The notes: a model not told the origin generated them from the sequence alone. Shown: positions 16,954-26,298, counted from the first letter of the stretch. The stretch: DNA of 64,000 nt from Fodinicurvata halophila (GCF_042651425.1 NZ_JBHSCW010000006.1:124001-188000); one strand, 5' to 3'. Program-made: numbers and translations.

Positions 16954-17700
16954 TCAGATACAGCGGCCGCCGTCCACTTCCATGGCCACGCCGGTGATCA
17001 TGGAGGCTTCGTCCGAACAAAGGAAGGCCGCCGTGTTGCCCATGTCCTCCGGCGTCGAGAAACGGCCGATGGGAATCGTGGAGAGGAATTTGGCCCTGAC
17101 TTCGGGCGTATCCTCGCCCATGAAGGACTTGAGCAGCGGCGTATCGCCGGCCACCGGGTTGATGGCGTTGACCCGCACACCGGCCGGCGCCAGCTCGACG
17201 GCCATGGCCTTGGTGGCCGTGATCATCCAGCCCTTCGACGCGTTGTACCAGGACAGGCGCGGGCGCGGACTGACCCCGCCGGTGGAGGCCACGTTCAGGA
17301 TGGCCCCGGTCCCGCGCTCCTTCATGTGTGGCAGCAGGGCACGCGCCGTCAGGTAGACCGACTTGGTGTTCACTGCCAACACCCGGTCGAAGTCCTCCTC
17401 GCTGACCTCCTCCATGGCCGCCGGCTGGTGCGTAACGCCGGCGTTGTTCACCAGGATGTCCACCTGACCGAAGGCCGAAAGCGCCGCCTGGACCATCGCC
17501 TCGACGGACTGCTTACTGGCCACGTCCACGGTCTGCGCCACGGCGGTGTCACCCAGTTCCCGGGCCAGAGTTTCCGCGGCCTCGCCGTTAATATCGGCGA
17601 TCATGACCCTGGCCCCTTCGGCCAGGAACTTGCGCACGATGCCGGCCCCGAATCCCGAGGCCCCGCCGGTCACGATGGCGGTCTTGTCCTGCAATCTCAT
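16954..17700 (-). CDS. Short-chain dehydrogenase/reductase
   Basis: A 248-residue classical SDR. It has the NAD(P)-binding TGGASGFGAGI near the N-terminus, NNAG (about residue 88), and catalytic Ser-Tyr-Lys in VASTGG and WYNASKG (Y152, K156). An acidic residue at the end of the second strand (MIADING) favours NAD over NADP. It sits between an aldehyde dehydrogenase and a P1 peptidase gene in the same operon, which suggests sequential alcohol-to-aldehyde-to-acid oxidation. The substrate is not known. Confidence 0.93.
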   Translation of the reverse strand: MRLQDKTAIVTGGASGFGAGIVRKFLAEGARVMIADINGEAAETLARELGDTAVAQTVDVASKQSVEAMVQAALSAFGQVDILVNNAGVTHQPAAMEEVSEEDFDRVLAVNTKSVYLTARALLPHMKERGTGAILNVASTGGVSPRPRLSWYNASKGWMITATKAMAVELAPAGVRVNAINPVAGDTPLLKSFMGEDTPEVRAKFLSTIPIGRFSTPEDMGNTAAFLCSDEASMITGVAMEVDGGRCI

Positions 17701-17739
17701 GGTCTCTTGTCGTCCTGTCTTCGTGGTCCGGTCGTGAAA

Positions 17740-19206
17740 TCAGCCGTGATGCGCCGCCACGGTCTTCAGCGCGGAAAAGCCGTAGAGCGCCTCGAAGCCC
17801 TTCTCGCGGCCGTGCCCCGACTTGCCGACCCCGCCGAAGGGCAGTTCGGCCCCGCCGGCTGCGCCGTAGTTGTTCAGGAACACCTGGCCGCAGTGCAGTT
17901 TCCGCGCCATGCGCATCTGTCGATCGCCGTCCTTGGACCAGACACCGGCCACCAGGCCGTAATCCGTCCCATTGGCGATGGCCACCGCTTCGTCCTCGTC
18001 CTCGAAGGGCAGAACCACCTGCACCGGGCCGAAGATCTCCTCCTGCGCCAGCTTGTGATCCGGAGCCAGGCCGGCGAGCAGCGTCGGCGCCACATAGTGC
18101 CCGCCCGCCGGCGCGTCGGAGACGATCTCGCCGCGCGCCGCGACCTGCAGGCCGTCCCTGTCGGCCAGGTCCAGGAAGCCGCCGACGATCTCCTTCTGCC
18201 GCGCGGAGATCAGGGGGCCGACGTTCAGGTCGGATATGGCAGGTCCGACCTTCAAGGCACCATAACTCTCGGCCAGCTTCTCCAGCAGGCGGTCGTAGAG
18301 GCCACGCTGGATCAGCAGGCGCGAGGAGGCCGAACAGGTCTGGCCTGCGTTCTGTACCCCGGCGCGCACCAGGAAGGGCAACGCCTTCTCGATATCCGCA
18401 TCCTCGAAGACCACCTGCGGGGACTTGCCGCCCAGCTCCAGCGTCACCGGCACCACGTTCCTGGCCGCCGCCGCCTGGATCAGGCTGCCCACCTGCACCG
18501 ACCCGGTGAAGGAGACGTGGTTGACCCCGCCATGGCCCGAGAGCGCCGCACCGGCCTCCTCGCCCAGGCCCGGCACGGTGTTGAGCGCGCCTTCGGGCAG
18601 GCCGGCCTGGCGCGCGATCTCGGTGAAGACGAGCGCCGTCAGGCTGGCCTCCTCGGCCGGCTTCAGCACGGCGGCATTGCCCATGGCCAGCGCCGCACCG
18701 ACAGAGCGGCCGATGATCTGCATGGGATAGTTCCAGGGCACGATGTGTCCCGTCACACCGTGCGGCTCGCGCAAAGTATAGACGGTATAGCCGTCATTGA
18801 AGGGAATGGTCTCGCCATGGACCTTGTCGGCCGCGCCGCCGTAGAACTCCATGTAACGCGCCAGGGCAATCGCGTCGGCACGGGCCTGGGTCAACGGCTT
18901 GCCCACGTCGCGGGCTTCCAGTTCGGCCAAACGGTCCGTGTGCTCCAGCACCAGCTGTCCGATGCGGGTCAGAACGCGTCCGCGCTCGGTGGCCGTCATG
19001 CGCCCCCACGCGCCTTTCAGGGCGCCGCGCGCCGACTCCACCGCGCGGTCGATGTCGGCTGCACCCCCGCGGGCCACCTCGCCCATGGTCTCCCCGGTCG
19101 AGGGGTTCTCGGCGGCCAGCGTCTCGCCCGAGGCGGCCGGACCCCAGTGCCCGGCGATGAAACAGTGACGGCTGTCGAAGCCGAACGCGGTCAGGATGTT
19201 GCTCAT
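17740..19206 (-). CDS. NAD(P)-dependent aldehyde dehydrogenase (second copy)
   Basis: A 488-residue ALDH with PWNYPMQIIGRSVGAALAMG, FTGSVQVGSLI, LELGGKSPQVVFEDAD and the catalytic cysteine in NAGQTCSASSR (about C291). A GGAAGGAAG lies before the ATG. It is placed between the double ATPase of a Dpp-type transporter and an SDR gene, so it probably oxidises an aldehyde derived from the imported compound. It is only distantly similar to the ALDH at 1040-2497. Confidence 0.93.
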   Translation of the reverse strand: MSNILTAFGFDSRHCFIAGHWGPAASGETLAAENPSTGETMGEVARGGAADIDRAVESARGALKGAWGRMTATERGRVLTRIGQLVLEHTDRLAELEARDVGKPLTQARADAIALARYMEFYGGAADKVHGETIPFNDGYTVYTLREPHGVTGHIVPWNYPMQIIGRSVGAALAMGNAAVLKPAEEASLTALVFTEIARQAGLPEGALNTVPGLGEEAGAALSGHGGVNHVSFTGSVQVGSLIQAAAARNVVPVTLELGGKSPQVVFEDADIEKALPFLVRAGVQNAGQTCSASSRLLIQRGLYDRLLEKLAESYGALKVGPAISDLNVGPLISARQKEIVGGFLDLADRDGLQVAARGEIVSDAPAGGHYVAPTLLAGLAPDHKLAQEEIFGPVQVVLPFEDEDEAVAIANGTDYGLVAGVWSKDGDRQMRMARKLHCGQVFLNNYGAAGGAELPFGGVGKSGHGREKGFEALYGFSALKTVAAHHG

Positions 19207-19226
19207 ATCCGTCTTCCTTCCGTTGA

Positions 19227-20858
19227 TCAGGCAACCTGCTCGCGCGCCTTCAGGGCCCGTTCCAGGTCGGGCGTGGCAGCCAGCAGAGTCTTGGTGTAAT
19301 CGTGCCGTGGGTTCGTGAAGACCTCTTCGGTCGCCCCCTCTTCCACGATCTGTCCCGCCTTCATCACCAGGACCCGGTCCGTGATGGCGCGCACCACGGA
19401 GAGATCATGGGAGATGAAGAGATAGGAGACCGACAGCCGGTCGGAGAGGTCGGCCAGAAGGTCCAGGATCTGCGCGCGGATGGAGACGTCCAGGGCCGAG
19501 ACCGCCTCGTCCAGGATGATCAGCGAAGGCTCGATGATAAGCGCCCGGGCGATGGCAATGCGCTGGCGCTGGCCGCCGGAGAACTCGTGGATGTACTTGT
19601 CTGCATCCCCAGCGCTCAGGCCCACTGCTTCCAGGATATCCTCGGCCCGGCGCCGGCGTTCCCGGCCCTTCGGCGCCTGCGGGTCCAGGTGGAAGGGCTC
19701 GGCCACCAGGCGTTCGACACGATGGCGCGGGTTGAAGGAGGAATAGGGGTCCTGGAAGACCACCTGGACCTTGCGCCGCATCTCCGCGGGTGGCCGGAAG
19801 CCGCGGCGATTGAAGGCGGTGCCGTCCAGCTCGATCTCGCCGCCCTGCAGATTCTCCAGCGCCAGGATGGCCCGTGTCAGGGTCGACTTTCCGCAGCCCG
19901 ACTCCCCGACGAGGCCCACATTCTCGCCCCGTCGCACGGCCAGCGTGACGTGATCGACGGCCCGGAAGGCACGGGCGCGTCCCAGCAGGAAACGCCGCGG
20001 AAGCGGATAGTCGCGCACGGCCTGGCTGACCTGCAGGACGGGAGTGCCATCGCGCCCATGGAAGGTCTGGTTCCGATTGGGATTGTGCGAGGAGGCCGCG
20101 AACAGCTTGCGGGTATAGGGGTGCTGCATCCTGCGGAACAGCTCCAGGGTTCTCCCCGTCTCCACCACCTCGCCCTCGCGCATGATGACGATGTGGTCGG
20201 CCATCTCGGCCACCACCGCCAGGTCGTGGGTGATCAGGACCAGCCCCATGCCATCCTCGGCCACCAGGCGCTTCAGCAGGGCCAGGATCTGGGCCTGGGT
20301 GGTGACGTCCAGGGCCGTGCTGGGCTCGTCGGCGATCAATAGCTTGGGCCTCAGCGCAATGGCCATGGCGATGACCACGCGCTGGCGCTGGCCGCCCGAA
20401 AGCTCGTGGGGATAGCGCGACAGCGGGAACTGCGCCTCGGGCAGGCCAACGCGGTTCAGGGTATCGCGAGCGATGCGTTCCGCCTCCCGGCGGCCGCTGC
20501 GGGTGTGGATGCGGATGGTTTCGGAGACCTGCTCGCCGATGGTCTGCACTGGATTCAGCGCCGTCATCGGCTCCTGGAACACCATGCCGATGTCGTGGCC
20601 GCGAATGGCGCACATCTCCTTTTCGCTCTTCTTCTCCAGGGCCTCGCCGTTCAGCTCGATGTGCCCGGACCACTGCGTTCCTTCGGGCAGCAGCTGCATG
20701 ATGGCACTGGCCGTCATGCTTTTGCCGGAGCCCGATTCGCCCACGATGCCCAGCACCTTGCCTGGCTGAAGGGCCAGGCTGACATCCCTCAGGATCGGCA
20801 GGTCGCGGATCGAGAGGGTCAGGTCTTCGACGCGGAGGAGGGATCCTGCCTTGTTCAT
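19227..20858 (-). CDS. Dipeptide/oligopeptide ABC transporter, fused double ATP-binding protein (DppD-DppF)
   Basis: A 543-residue protein containing two complete ATPase domains. The first (residues about 8-255) has GESGSGKSMT, LSGGQRQRVVIAMA and LLIADEPSTALD. The second (about 285-530) has GESGCGKSTLTR, FSGGQRQRIAIARA and LIILDEAVSALD; note DEA rather than DEP. One polypeptide thus replaces the usual DppD and DppF pair, an arrangement that is common in proteobacteria. It overlaps the DppC-like stop by 4 bp. It energises uptake by the peptide-type importer. Confidence 0.94.
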   Translation of the reverse strand: MNKAGSLLRVEDLTLSIRDLPILRDVSLALQPGKVLGIVGESGSGKSMTASAIMQLLPEGTQWSGHIELNGEALEKKSEKEMCAIRGHDIGMVFQEPMTALNPVQTIGEQVSETIRIHTRSGRREAERIARDTLNRVGLPEAQFPLSRYPHELSGGQRQRVVIAMAIALRPKLLIADEPSTALDVTTQAQILALLKRLVAEDGMGLVLITHDLAVVAEMADHIVIMREGEVVETGRTLELFRRMQHPYTRKLFAASSHNPNRNQTFHGRDGTPVLQVSQAVRDYPLPRRFLLGRARAFRAVDHVTLAVRRGENVGLVGESGCGKSTLTRAILALENLQGGEIELDGTAFNRRGFRPPAEMRRKVQVVFQDPYSSFNPRHRVERLVAEPFHLDPQAPKGRERRRRAEDILEAVGLSAGDADKYIHEFSGGQRQRIAIARALIIEPSLIILDEAVSALDVSIRAQILDLLADLSDRLSVSYLFISHDLSVVRAITDRVLVMKAGQIVEEGATEEVFTNPRHDYTKTLLAATPDLERALKAREQVA

Positions 20859-21730
20859 CGCGCGCGCCTCAGGCGGGGGTCAAGGATGTCGCGCAGCCCG
20901 TCGCCCATCAGGTTCAGGCCCAGGACCGTCAGCACGATGGCCAGGCCCGGGAAGATGGCCAGGTGCGGTGCGAAGGAGATCATGGTCTGGGACTCCGCCA
21001 GCATGCGCCCCCAGCTGGGCATAGGCGGCTGGGTGCCCAGCCCCACGTAGGACAGGCCCGCTTCGGCCAGGATGCCCAGCGAAAACTGGATGGTGCCCTG
21101 GACAATCAGCAGGTTGGTGATATTGGGCAGGATATGCTCGGCCGAAATGCGGGTGGGCGACTTGCCGCTGACCCGGGCCGCCAGGATGTAGTCGCGCGTC
21201 CACAGCGACATGGCGGCTCCGCGCGACAGGCGTGCGAAGACCGGAATGTTGAAGATGCCGATGGCGATGATCGCATTGACCGCCCCCGGGCCGAAGACGG
21301 CGGTGATCATGATCGCGAGCAGCAGTGCGGGGAAGGCGAAGATCAGATCGTTGGTCCGCATGATGACTTCGTCCAGCAGCGACCCACGCCGCGACGCCGC
21401 CGCCAGGCCCAGCGGTACGCCCAGCAGGATGCCGATGCCCACCGCGATCAGGGCCACCGCGATCGAGGCACGAGCACCCACCATCACCATGGAGAAGATG
21501 TCGCGGCCCAGATTGTCGGTGCCCAGCCAGTGTGCCAGCGAGGGAACCTGGAGTTTCTCCGTGGGATTGAGCTGCGTAACCTCGTAGGGCGTCCAGGCGA
21601 AGGACAGGACCGCCGCCAGGAAGAAGACCAGCGTGAGAAAGGCGCCCACCATGAAGTTGGGCGACCGCAGCGCCGTCGCCAGGAATCCGCTGTGGCGCAC
21701 GACCTTCGCCTCCCGTACCTGCTCGCTCAT
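20855..21730 (-). CDS. Dipeptide-type ABC transporter permease, DppC-like
   Basis: A 291-residue inner-membrane protein with an N-terminal cytosolic segment and about six transmembrane helices. Family markers are HWLGTDNLGRDIFSMVMVGARAS and the EAA-loop region near ARVSGKSPTRISAEHILPN. Starts and stops overlap both neighbours by 4 bp (20855/20858 and 21727/21730). Confidence 0.94.
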   Translation of the reverse strand: MSEQVREAKVVRHSGFLATALRSPNFMVGAFLTLVFFLAAVLSFAWTPYEVTQLNPTEKLQVPSLAHWLGTDNLGRDIFSMVMVGARASIAVALIAVGIGILLGVPLGLAAASRRGSLLDEVIMRTNDLIFAFPALLLAIMITAVFGPGAVNAIIAIGIFNIPVFARLSRGAAMSLWTRDYILAARVSGKSPTRISAEHILPNITNLLIVQGTIQFSLGILAEAGLSYVGLGTQPPMPSWGRMLAESQTMISFAPHLAIFPGLAIVLTVLGLNLMGDGLRDILDPRLRRAR

Positions 21731-22677
21731 GTCCGCTGGCTCCTCAGGCGCGGATCGACGGCGGCATAGGCCAGGTCGACCAGGAAGGTGATCAGGATGA
21801 CGGCAAAGACCAGCAGCATGATGACGTTCTGCACGACGATCAGGTCGCGCTGGGAGATCGCCTGGAAGGCCAGGCGCCCCAGGCCGGGCAGGAAGAAGAC
21901 ATTCTCGATGATGATGGCCCCGGCCAGCAGGAACGAGAACTGCAGGCCGATGATGGTCAGCACGGGGATCAACGCGTTGCGCAGGGCATGGCGCCAGAGC
22001 GCCTGGTTGCGCGTCAGTCCCTTGGCCCGCGCCGTGCGCACGAAGTCCTCACCCAGGGTCTCCAGCAGCGACGAGCGCATGACCCGCGCCAGGATCGAGG
22101 CCTGCGGCAGGGCGAGCGCCACGGCGGGCAGGGTCAGGGCATGGATCGCCACCAGGAACCCGCTGTCCCACCCGGGGAAGCCGCCGGCGGAGAACCACTG
22201 CAGCACGATCGAGAAGAGCAGGACCAGCAGCATGGCGAACCAGAAGTTGGGGATCGCGATACCCAGCTGCGTCAGTCCCATGATGGAGAGATCCGTGGGT
22301 GAGTTGCGCTTGGTGGCCGACAGGATGCCGGCCGGAAAGGCAAGAAGAGTCGACAGGGTCAGCGCATAGGCGGCCAGCGGCAGGGAGACCCAGAGCCGAT
22401 CGGCGATCAGCTCGGCCACTGGCACCTTGTAGGTATAGCTCGTGCCGAATTCTCCGACCAACAGCCCCTGGATCCACTCGAGATATTGCACGAACAGCGG
22501 CTGATCCAGGCCCAGCTGTTGCCGCAGGCTTTCCAGGGCCTCGGGCTGTGCATTCATGCCCAGCATGAAGCGCGCCGGATCCCCCGGCACCACGTTGATG
22601 ACGAAAAAGATCACCAGGCTCGCGGCCAACAGGCTGAGCGCCAGCGAGACGGAACGTTTCAGGACGAAGGACAGCAT
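21727..22677 (-). CDS. Dipeptide-type ABC transporter permease, DppB-like
   Basis: A 316-residue permease that begins with the usual single helix and the FVINVVPGDPARFMLG segment. It later has the EAA loop FVRTARAKGLTRNQALWRHALRNA and a closing QRDLIVVQNVIMLLVF helix. It follows the binding-protein gene after an 86-bp gap that holds a hairpin. It forms the channel with the DppC-like subunit. Confidence 0.94.
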   Translation of the reverse strand: MLSFVLKRSVSLALSLLAASLVIFFVINVVPGDPARFMLGMNAQPEALESLRQQLGLDQPLFVQYLEWIQGLLVGEFGTSYTYKVPVAELIADRLWVSLPLAAYALTLSTLLAFPAGILSATKRNSPTDLSIMGLTQLGIAIPNFWFAMLLVLLFSIVLQWFSAGGFPGWDSGFLVAIHALTLPAVALALPQASILARVMRSSLLETLGEDFVRTARAKGLTRNQALWRHALRNALIPVLTIIGLQFSFLLAGAIIIENVFFLPGLGRLAFQAISQRDLIVVQNVIMLLVFAVILITFLVDLAYAAVDPRLRSQRT

Positions 22678-22709
22678 CGATCAGTCAGAAGCATGGGCCT
22701 CAATAAGAC

Positions 22710-22741
22710 CGGCCGGGCGCCGTCTCGACTACACCCGGCCG
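22710..22741 (-). terminator. GC-rich hairpin between binding-protein and permease genes
   Basis: CGGCCGGG (22710-22717) and CCCGGCCG (22734-22741) form a perfect 8-bp stem with a 16-base loop, 22 bases after the binding-protein stop. It has no T-run. It probably protects or attenuates the transcript so that more binding protein than permease is made, as in many ABC operons. Confidence 0.45.
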
Positions 22742-22763
22742 ATCAGGGTTCACGTCCGGGAGA

Positions 22764-24251
22764 TTACTCTTCCCAGTAGACGCCCGTCAGGTCGTTGGCC
22801 TGGGTCGGCTGATCCTCCCACAGGCCCATCAGGTCCGCCTTGGCCACGCCCAGCTTGGGCAGCTGGAAGAGGAAGGCGTTGACGTAGTCGTCCGCCAGCT
22901 TGCGCTGTGCCTCTTTCAGGAGCTCCACGCGCTTGCCCGCCTCGCTGGTGGCATCCAGCTCCTTCATGATGGCATTGAACTCCTCGGAGCTGTAGTTGAA
23001 GTAGTAGTCATCCCGGGCATAGATGCCGATATCCATCGGCTCCGTATGGGCCACGACCGTCAGGTCGTAGTCGGTGTCCTCGAACACGCTCTGCAGCCAC
23101 TGCGCCCATTCGATGGTGATGATCTCGGTTTCGATCCCGACATCGCGCAGATACGAGGCCAGGATCTCGCCGCCACGCCGTGCATAGGACGGCGGGGGAA
23201 GCTTGAGGGTGGTCTCGAATCCGTCCTCGTAACCGGCCTCGGCCAGCAGCTCGCGGGAGCGTTCCGGATCATAGGCCGACTGATCGGTCAGGTCGACATA
23301 GGCCGGATTCTGCGGCGCGAAGTGCGTGCCGATGGGTGTGCCGTAGCCGAAATAGGCCCCTTCGATCAGCCCCTGGCGATCGATCGCATGGGCCACGGCC
23401 TGGCGCACACGGATGTCGTCGAAGGGCTCACGCGCATTGTTCATGGCCATGATGATCTCGCCCTCGGTCGAGCCCTCGATCACCTTGAACTGCGGATCCG
23501 CCTCGAACTGGGCCAGGTTCTCGGGCGCCGGGAAACTCGGGAAGGCATCCAGGTCTCCCGCCATCATGGCCGAGAAGGCCGCCGTGGGGTCCGAGATGAA
23601 CTTGAAGGTGGCCTGCTCCAGCGCCACCGGTTCGCCCCAGTAATCGGGATAGCGACTCAGCACCACGCTGTCGCCCTGACGCCACTCCTCGAACTGGAAG
23701 GGGCCGGTGCCGACCGGATTGGTCGCGTTGTCGGCCGCGCTTTCCTCGGCGACGATCACTGCGTCGCCCCAGGCCATGTTGGTGAGAAAGGCCCCGTCAC
23801 GGCTTGACAGCGTCACCTCAACGGTCTGCGGATCGATGACCTCGACCGTTTCGATATCCTCGAACAGGACCTTCTGCGCATTGGTGGAGTCTTCCGCCCG
23901 GGCCCGATCCAGCGAGAACTTCACGTCCTCGGCCGTCATCTCGGTGCCGTCGTGGAAGCTCACGTCCTCACGCAGCTGAAAGGTGTAGGTCAGGCCGTCG
24001 TCCGAGATCTCCCAGGATTTGGCAAGGGCCGGCTGGATCGAGCCGTCCTCGGCGAAGCGGGTCAGCCCCTCGAAGACATTGGCGTAGACCACCTCGTCGA
24101 TGGCTGCGGCAGCCCCCGCGGTGGGATCCAGGTTGGGCGGCTCAAGCGCCATTCCCAGGGTGATCGTGTCCTTCTGGGCCAGCGCCGGCCCGCCGAAGGC
24201 GACGGCCGCTCCCAGCACGGCCGCCGAAAGAATCCTGCCCGTCATTGTCAT
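22764..24251 (-). CDS. ABC transporter substrate-binding protein, family 5 (DppA/OppA-like)
   Basis: A 495-residue periplasmic protein. The ATG at 24251 (MTMTGRIL) has GGGAG upstream and gives a clean signal peptide ending ALA-QKD. Family 5 features follow: LGMALEPPNLDPTAGAA, AKSWEISDDGLTYTFQLREDVSFHDG and FHDGTEMTAEDVKFSLDRA. A longer open frame to 24332 would run into the M20 gene and is unlikely. Family 5 proteins bind peptides, but also opines, nickel and plant-derived conjugates. The flanking M20 and P1 hydrolases support a ligand with an amide bond. Confidence 0.93.
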   Translation of the reverse strand: MTMTGRILSAAVLGAAVAFGGPALAQKDTITLGMALEPPNLDPTAGAAAAIDEVVYANVFEGLTRFAEDGSIQPALAKSWEISDDGLTYTFQLREDVSFHDGTEMTAEDVKFSLDRARAEDSTNAQKVLFEDIETVEVIDPQTVEVTLSSRDGAFLTNMAWGDAVIVAEESAADNATNPVGTGPFQFEEWRQGDSVVLSRYPDYWGEPVALEQATFKFISDPTAAFSAMMAGDLDAFPSFPAPENLAQFEADPQFKVIEGSTEGEIIMAMNNAREPFDDIRVRQAVAHAIDRQGLIEGAYFGYGTPIGTHFAPQNPAYVDLTDQSAYDPERSRELLAEAGYEDGFETTLKLPPPSYARRGGEILASYLRDVGIETEIITIEWAQWLQSVFEDTDYDLTVVAHTEPMDIGIYARDDYYFNYSSEEFNAIMKELDATSEAGKRVELLKEAQRKLADDYVNAFLFQLPKLGVAKADLMGLWEDQPTQANDLTGVYWEE

Positions 24252-24304
24252 CTCATAACACTCCCTATTTACCGGCCTCGCACGGCCGTTGTTGTTTCCC
24301 AGCC

Positions 24305-25603
24305 TTACGCTTCGACCTTCAGCAGGCTGCACAGCGAAAGCGCCATGACCTTGGCCGCATCAAGCATGTCCTCGATGCCGACATATTCGTCCGGCTTGTG
24401 CGCCAGGTCGAGGATGCCGGGTCCGTAGGCGATACAGTCCTTCAGACGCCCGATCCGATCAATATGCTTCTGGTCATAGGTGCCGGGCGAGACCACGTAT
24501 TCCGGCGCCCGGCTGAAGACCTGCTCGATGGCCCTGGAGACCGACTGAACCACGGGCGCCTCGCGATCCGTCATGGTCGGGCTGACCTGCCAAAGCTCCT
24601 TCAAGTCGTACCGGAAACTGTCCCGGCTGGACTTCACCCGCTCCAGCAACTCGACGATCTCGCCACGCACGTCCTCGGGCTTCTCCTCGATCAGGTAGCG
24701 GCGATCGATGATCATGCGCGCGGAATCCGGCACGCAGGCCGAGGGAAAGCCGGTGAAGTCCGCGTCCGGCTCCTTCTGCCCGCCGTGGAAGGAGTTGATG
24801 TTCATGGTGGACTGGCGCGCCCCTTCGGGAACAACCGGCATCTCGGTATGCCGGCCGGCCAGCGCCGGGAACAGGCTCTTCTCCATCTCGCTGAGGACGG
24901 CCCCCATGTGGCGCACGGCGCAGTCCCCCAGGAACGGCATGGAGCCATGGGCGATCTGGCCGTGGGTCTCGATCTCCGCCCACCAGACGCCGCGGTGGCC
25001 CAGGCAGACCCGGTCCTTGTTGAGCGGCTCGGGTATGATCACGTGCTGCACCCGCTTGGGGTCGAAGTAGCCCTGTTCGGCCAGGTAGGCAACGCCGCCG
25101 TAGCCGCCGGTTTCCTCGTCGGCCGTGCCGGATATCTCGACGGCGCCCTCGAAGTCTGGGTAGACCTCCAGGAAGGTTTCCGCCGCGATGATCGAGGCCG
25201 CCAGGCCGCCTTTCATGTCGCAGCTGCCACGGCCATAGATCTTGCCGTCCTTCACCTCGCCGCCGAAGGGATCGAAGGTCCAGTCCTTGCCGATCTCCAC
25301 CACGTCGATGTGCGAGTTGAAGTGCACGCAAGCACCACTGCCCTTCCCCTCGCGGCGCGCGATCACGTTCCAGCGCGGGTACTTGTCGCTGTCACCCGGC
25401 GTGCCTTCGGCCCGGATGAATTCCACTTCGAAGCCGCTGCGTTTCAGGCGCTCGGCCAGGAACTCGCAGATTTCCAGGTAACAGTCGCCCGGCGGATTGA
25501 GCGTGGGAATGCGGATCAGGGCCTGCGTCAGTTCGATCAGGTCGTCGCGTCGCGCCTCGATTTCCCGTCCGAGCCTGTCCGCCTTTGCGATACCTTGATC
25601 CAT
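24305..25603 (-). CDS. M20-family metallopeptidase (ArgE/DapE/ACY1-like)
   Basis: A 432-residue protein from the ATG at 25603, preceded by AGGGAGAG. It has the metal-binding HFNSHIDVVEIG and GRGSCDMKGGLAA motifs and the catalytic DEETGGYGG, then a DIMER-domain region and a late His ligand. Such enzymes hydrolyse N-acyl amino acids, dipeptides or succinylated amino acids. It is the first gene of the peptide-transporter operon and is divergent from a PAS-LuxR regulator across 100 bp. It likely acts on the imported compound. A longer open frame to 25828 overlaps the divergent gene and was rejected. Confidence 0.92.
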   Translation of the reverse strand: MDQGIAKADRLGREIEARRDDLIELTQALIRIPTLNPPGDCYLEICEFLAERLKRSGFEVEFIRAEGTPGDSDKYPRWNVIARREGKGSGACVHFNSHIDVVEIGKDWTFDPFGGEVKDGKIYGRGSCDMKGGLAASIIAAETFLEVYPDFEGAVEISGTADEETGGYGGVAYLAEQGYFDPKRVQHVIIPEPLNKDRVCLGHRGVWWAEIETHGQIAHGSMPFLGDCAVRHMGAVLSEMEKSLFPALAGRHTEMPVVPEGARQSTMNINSFHGGQKEPDADFTGFPSACVPDSARMIIDRRYLIEEKPEDVRGEIVELLERVKSSRDSFRYDLKELWQVSPTMTDREAPVVQSVSRAIEQVFSRAPEYVVSPGTYDQKHIDRIGRLKDCIAYGPGILDLAHKPDEYVGIEDMLDAAKVMALSLCSLLKVEA

Positions 25604-25638
25604 AATTTCATTCTCTCCCTGTTGAACGCAGCAGTCTT

Positions 25639-25693
25639 GCAGTATTCGACAGCGCAACGCAGTATCGCAATCTGGTGAAATTACGGCCCGTAA
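25639..25693. promoter_or_regulatory. Direct repeats and palindrome between M20 operon and PAS-LuxR gene
   Basis: GCAGTAT occurs at 25639-25645 and 25659-25665, 20 bp apart (about two helix turns). On the - strand these overlap candidate -10 (AATACT) and -35 (TTGCGA) boxes of the M20 operon. TTACGGCCCGTAA at 25681-25693 is a 13-bp palindrome just before the regulator gene. Either could be the binding site of the LuxR-type protein. Confidence 0.4.
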
Positions 25694-25703
25694 AAATACG
25701 GTA

Positions 25704-26291
25704 ATGACGGCCCTGGCAGCAATGAGCGATCCCACAAGCGACTCCCTGGACGCCCTCGACCGGCTTGCCTTCGACTTTGCCCCTGTCGGCATCGTCCTGA
25801 CCGAGGAGCGCGTGATCCGGACCTGCAACAGGACCTTTGCCGAACTTTTCGGCTACCCGCGCGAGGAGCTTCTCAACCGCTCTTTCCGCATGCTCTATGC
25901 CAGCCATGCCGAGTTCGAGGCGATCCGTGACGTCGGCTTCGACGCGCTGCGCGAGAGCGGCCGCTACACCGACGAGCGCGTTATGCCGCGACGCGACGGG
26001 TCCTATTTCTGGTGCCGCGTGCATGTCCACACCTTCCATCCCGAGGACCCCATGAAGCGGGTGATCCTGACCTTCGCCGACCTGTCGCAGGTCCGTCCCG
26101 CCATCTCCCTGACCGCGCGTGAACGCCAGGTGGTGCAGCATCTGGCCCGCGGCCTGACCAGCAAGGAAATCGGCCGGCAACTCGCCATCTCGCCGCGTAC
26201 GGTCGAGGATTATCGTGCCCGCCTGCTCGCCAAGTTCGATGTGCGCAACGTCGCTGGCCTGCTGGCCCGCCTGGGGGGTATCTCGACCTGA
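25704..26291 (+). CDS. PAS domain LuxR-type transcriptional regulator
   Basis: A 195-residue protein. Residues about 15-125 form a PAS domain (FAPVGIVLTEERVIRTCNR, FGYPREELLNRSFR, RRDGSYFWCRVHVH, LTFADLSQ). Residues about 130-193 form a LuxR/GerE helix-turn-helix (LTARERQVVQHLARGLTSK, EIGRQLAISPRTVEDYRARL). It has no receiver domain, so it probably senses a small ligand or redox state directly through PAS. ATG 25704 or 25722 may be used; neither has a strong Shine-Dalgarno. It is divergent from, and a likely regulator of, the M20/Dpp operon. Confidence 0.9.
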   Translation: MTALAAMSDPTSDSLDALDRLAFDFAPVGIVLTEERVIRTCNRTFAELFGYPREELLNRSFRMLYASHAEFEAIRDVGFDALRESGRYTDERVMPRRDGSYFWCRVHVHTFHPEDPMKRVILTFADLSQVRPAISLTARERQVVQHLARGLTSKEIGRQLAISPRTVEDYRARLLAKFDVRNVAGLLARLGGIST

Positions 26292-26298
26292 CCCAGGC

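Noticed and set aside
16921..19299. A 792-codon open frame on + opposite the SDR and ALDH genes
   Set aside because: Antisense shadow of two conserved enzymes in a tightly spaced operon.
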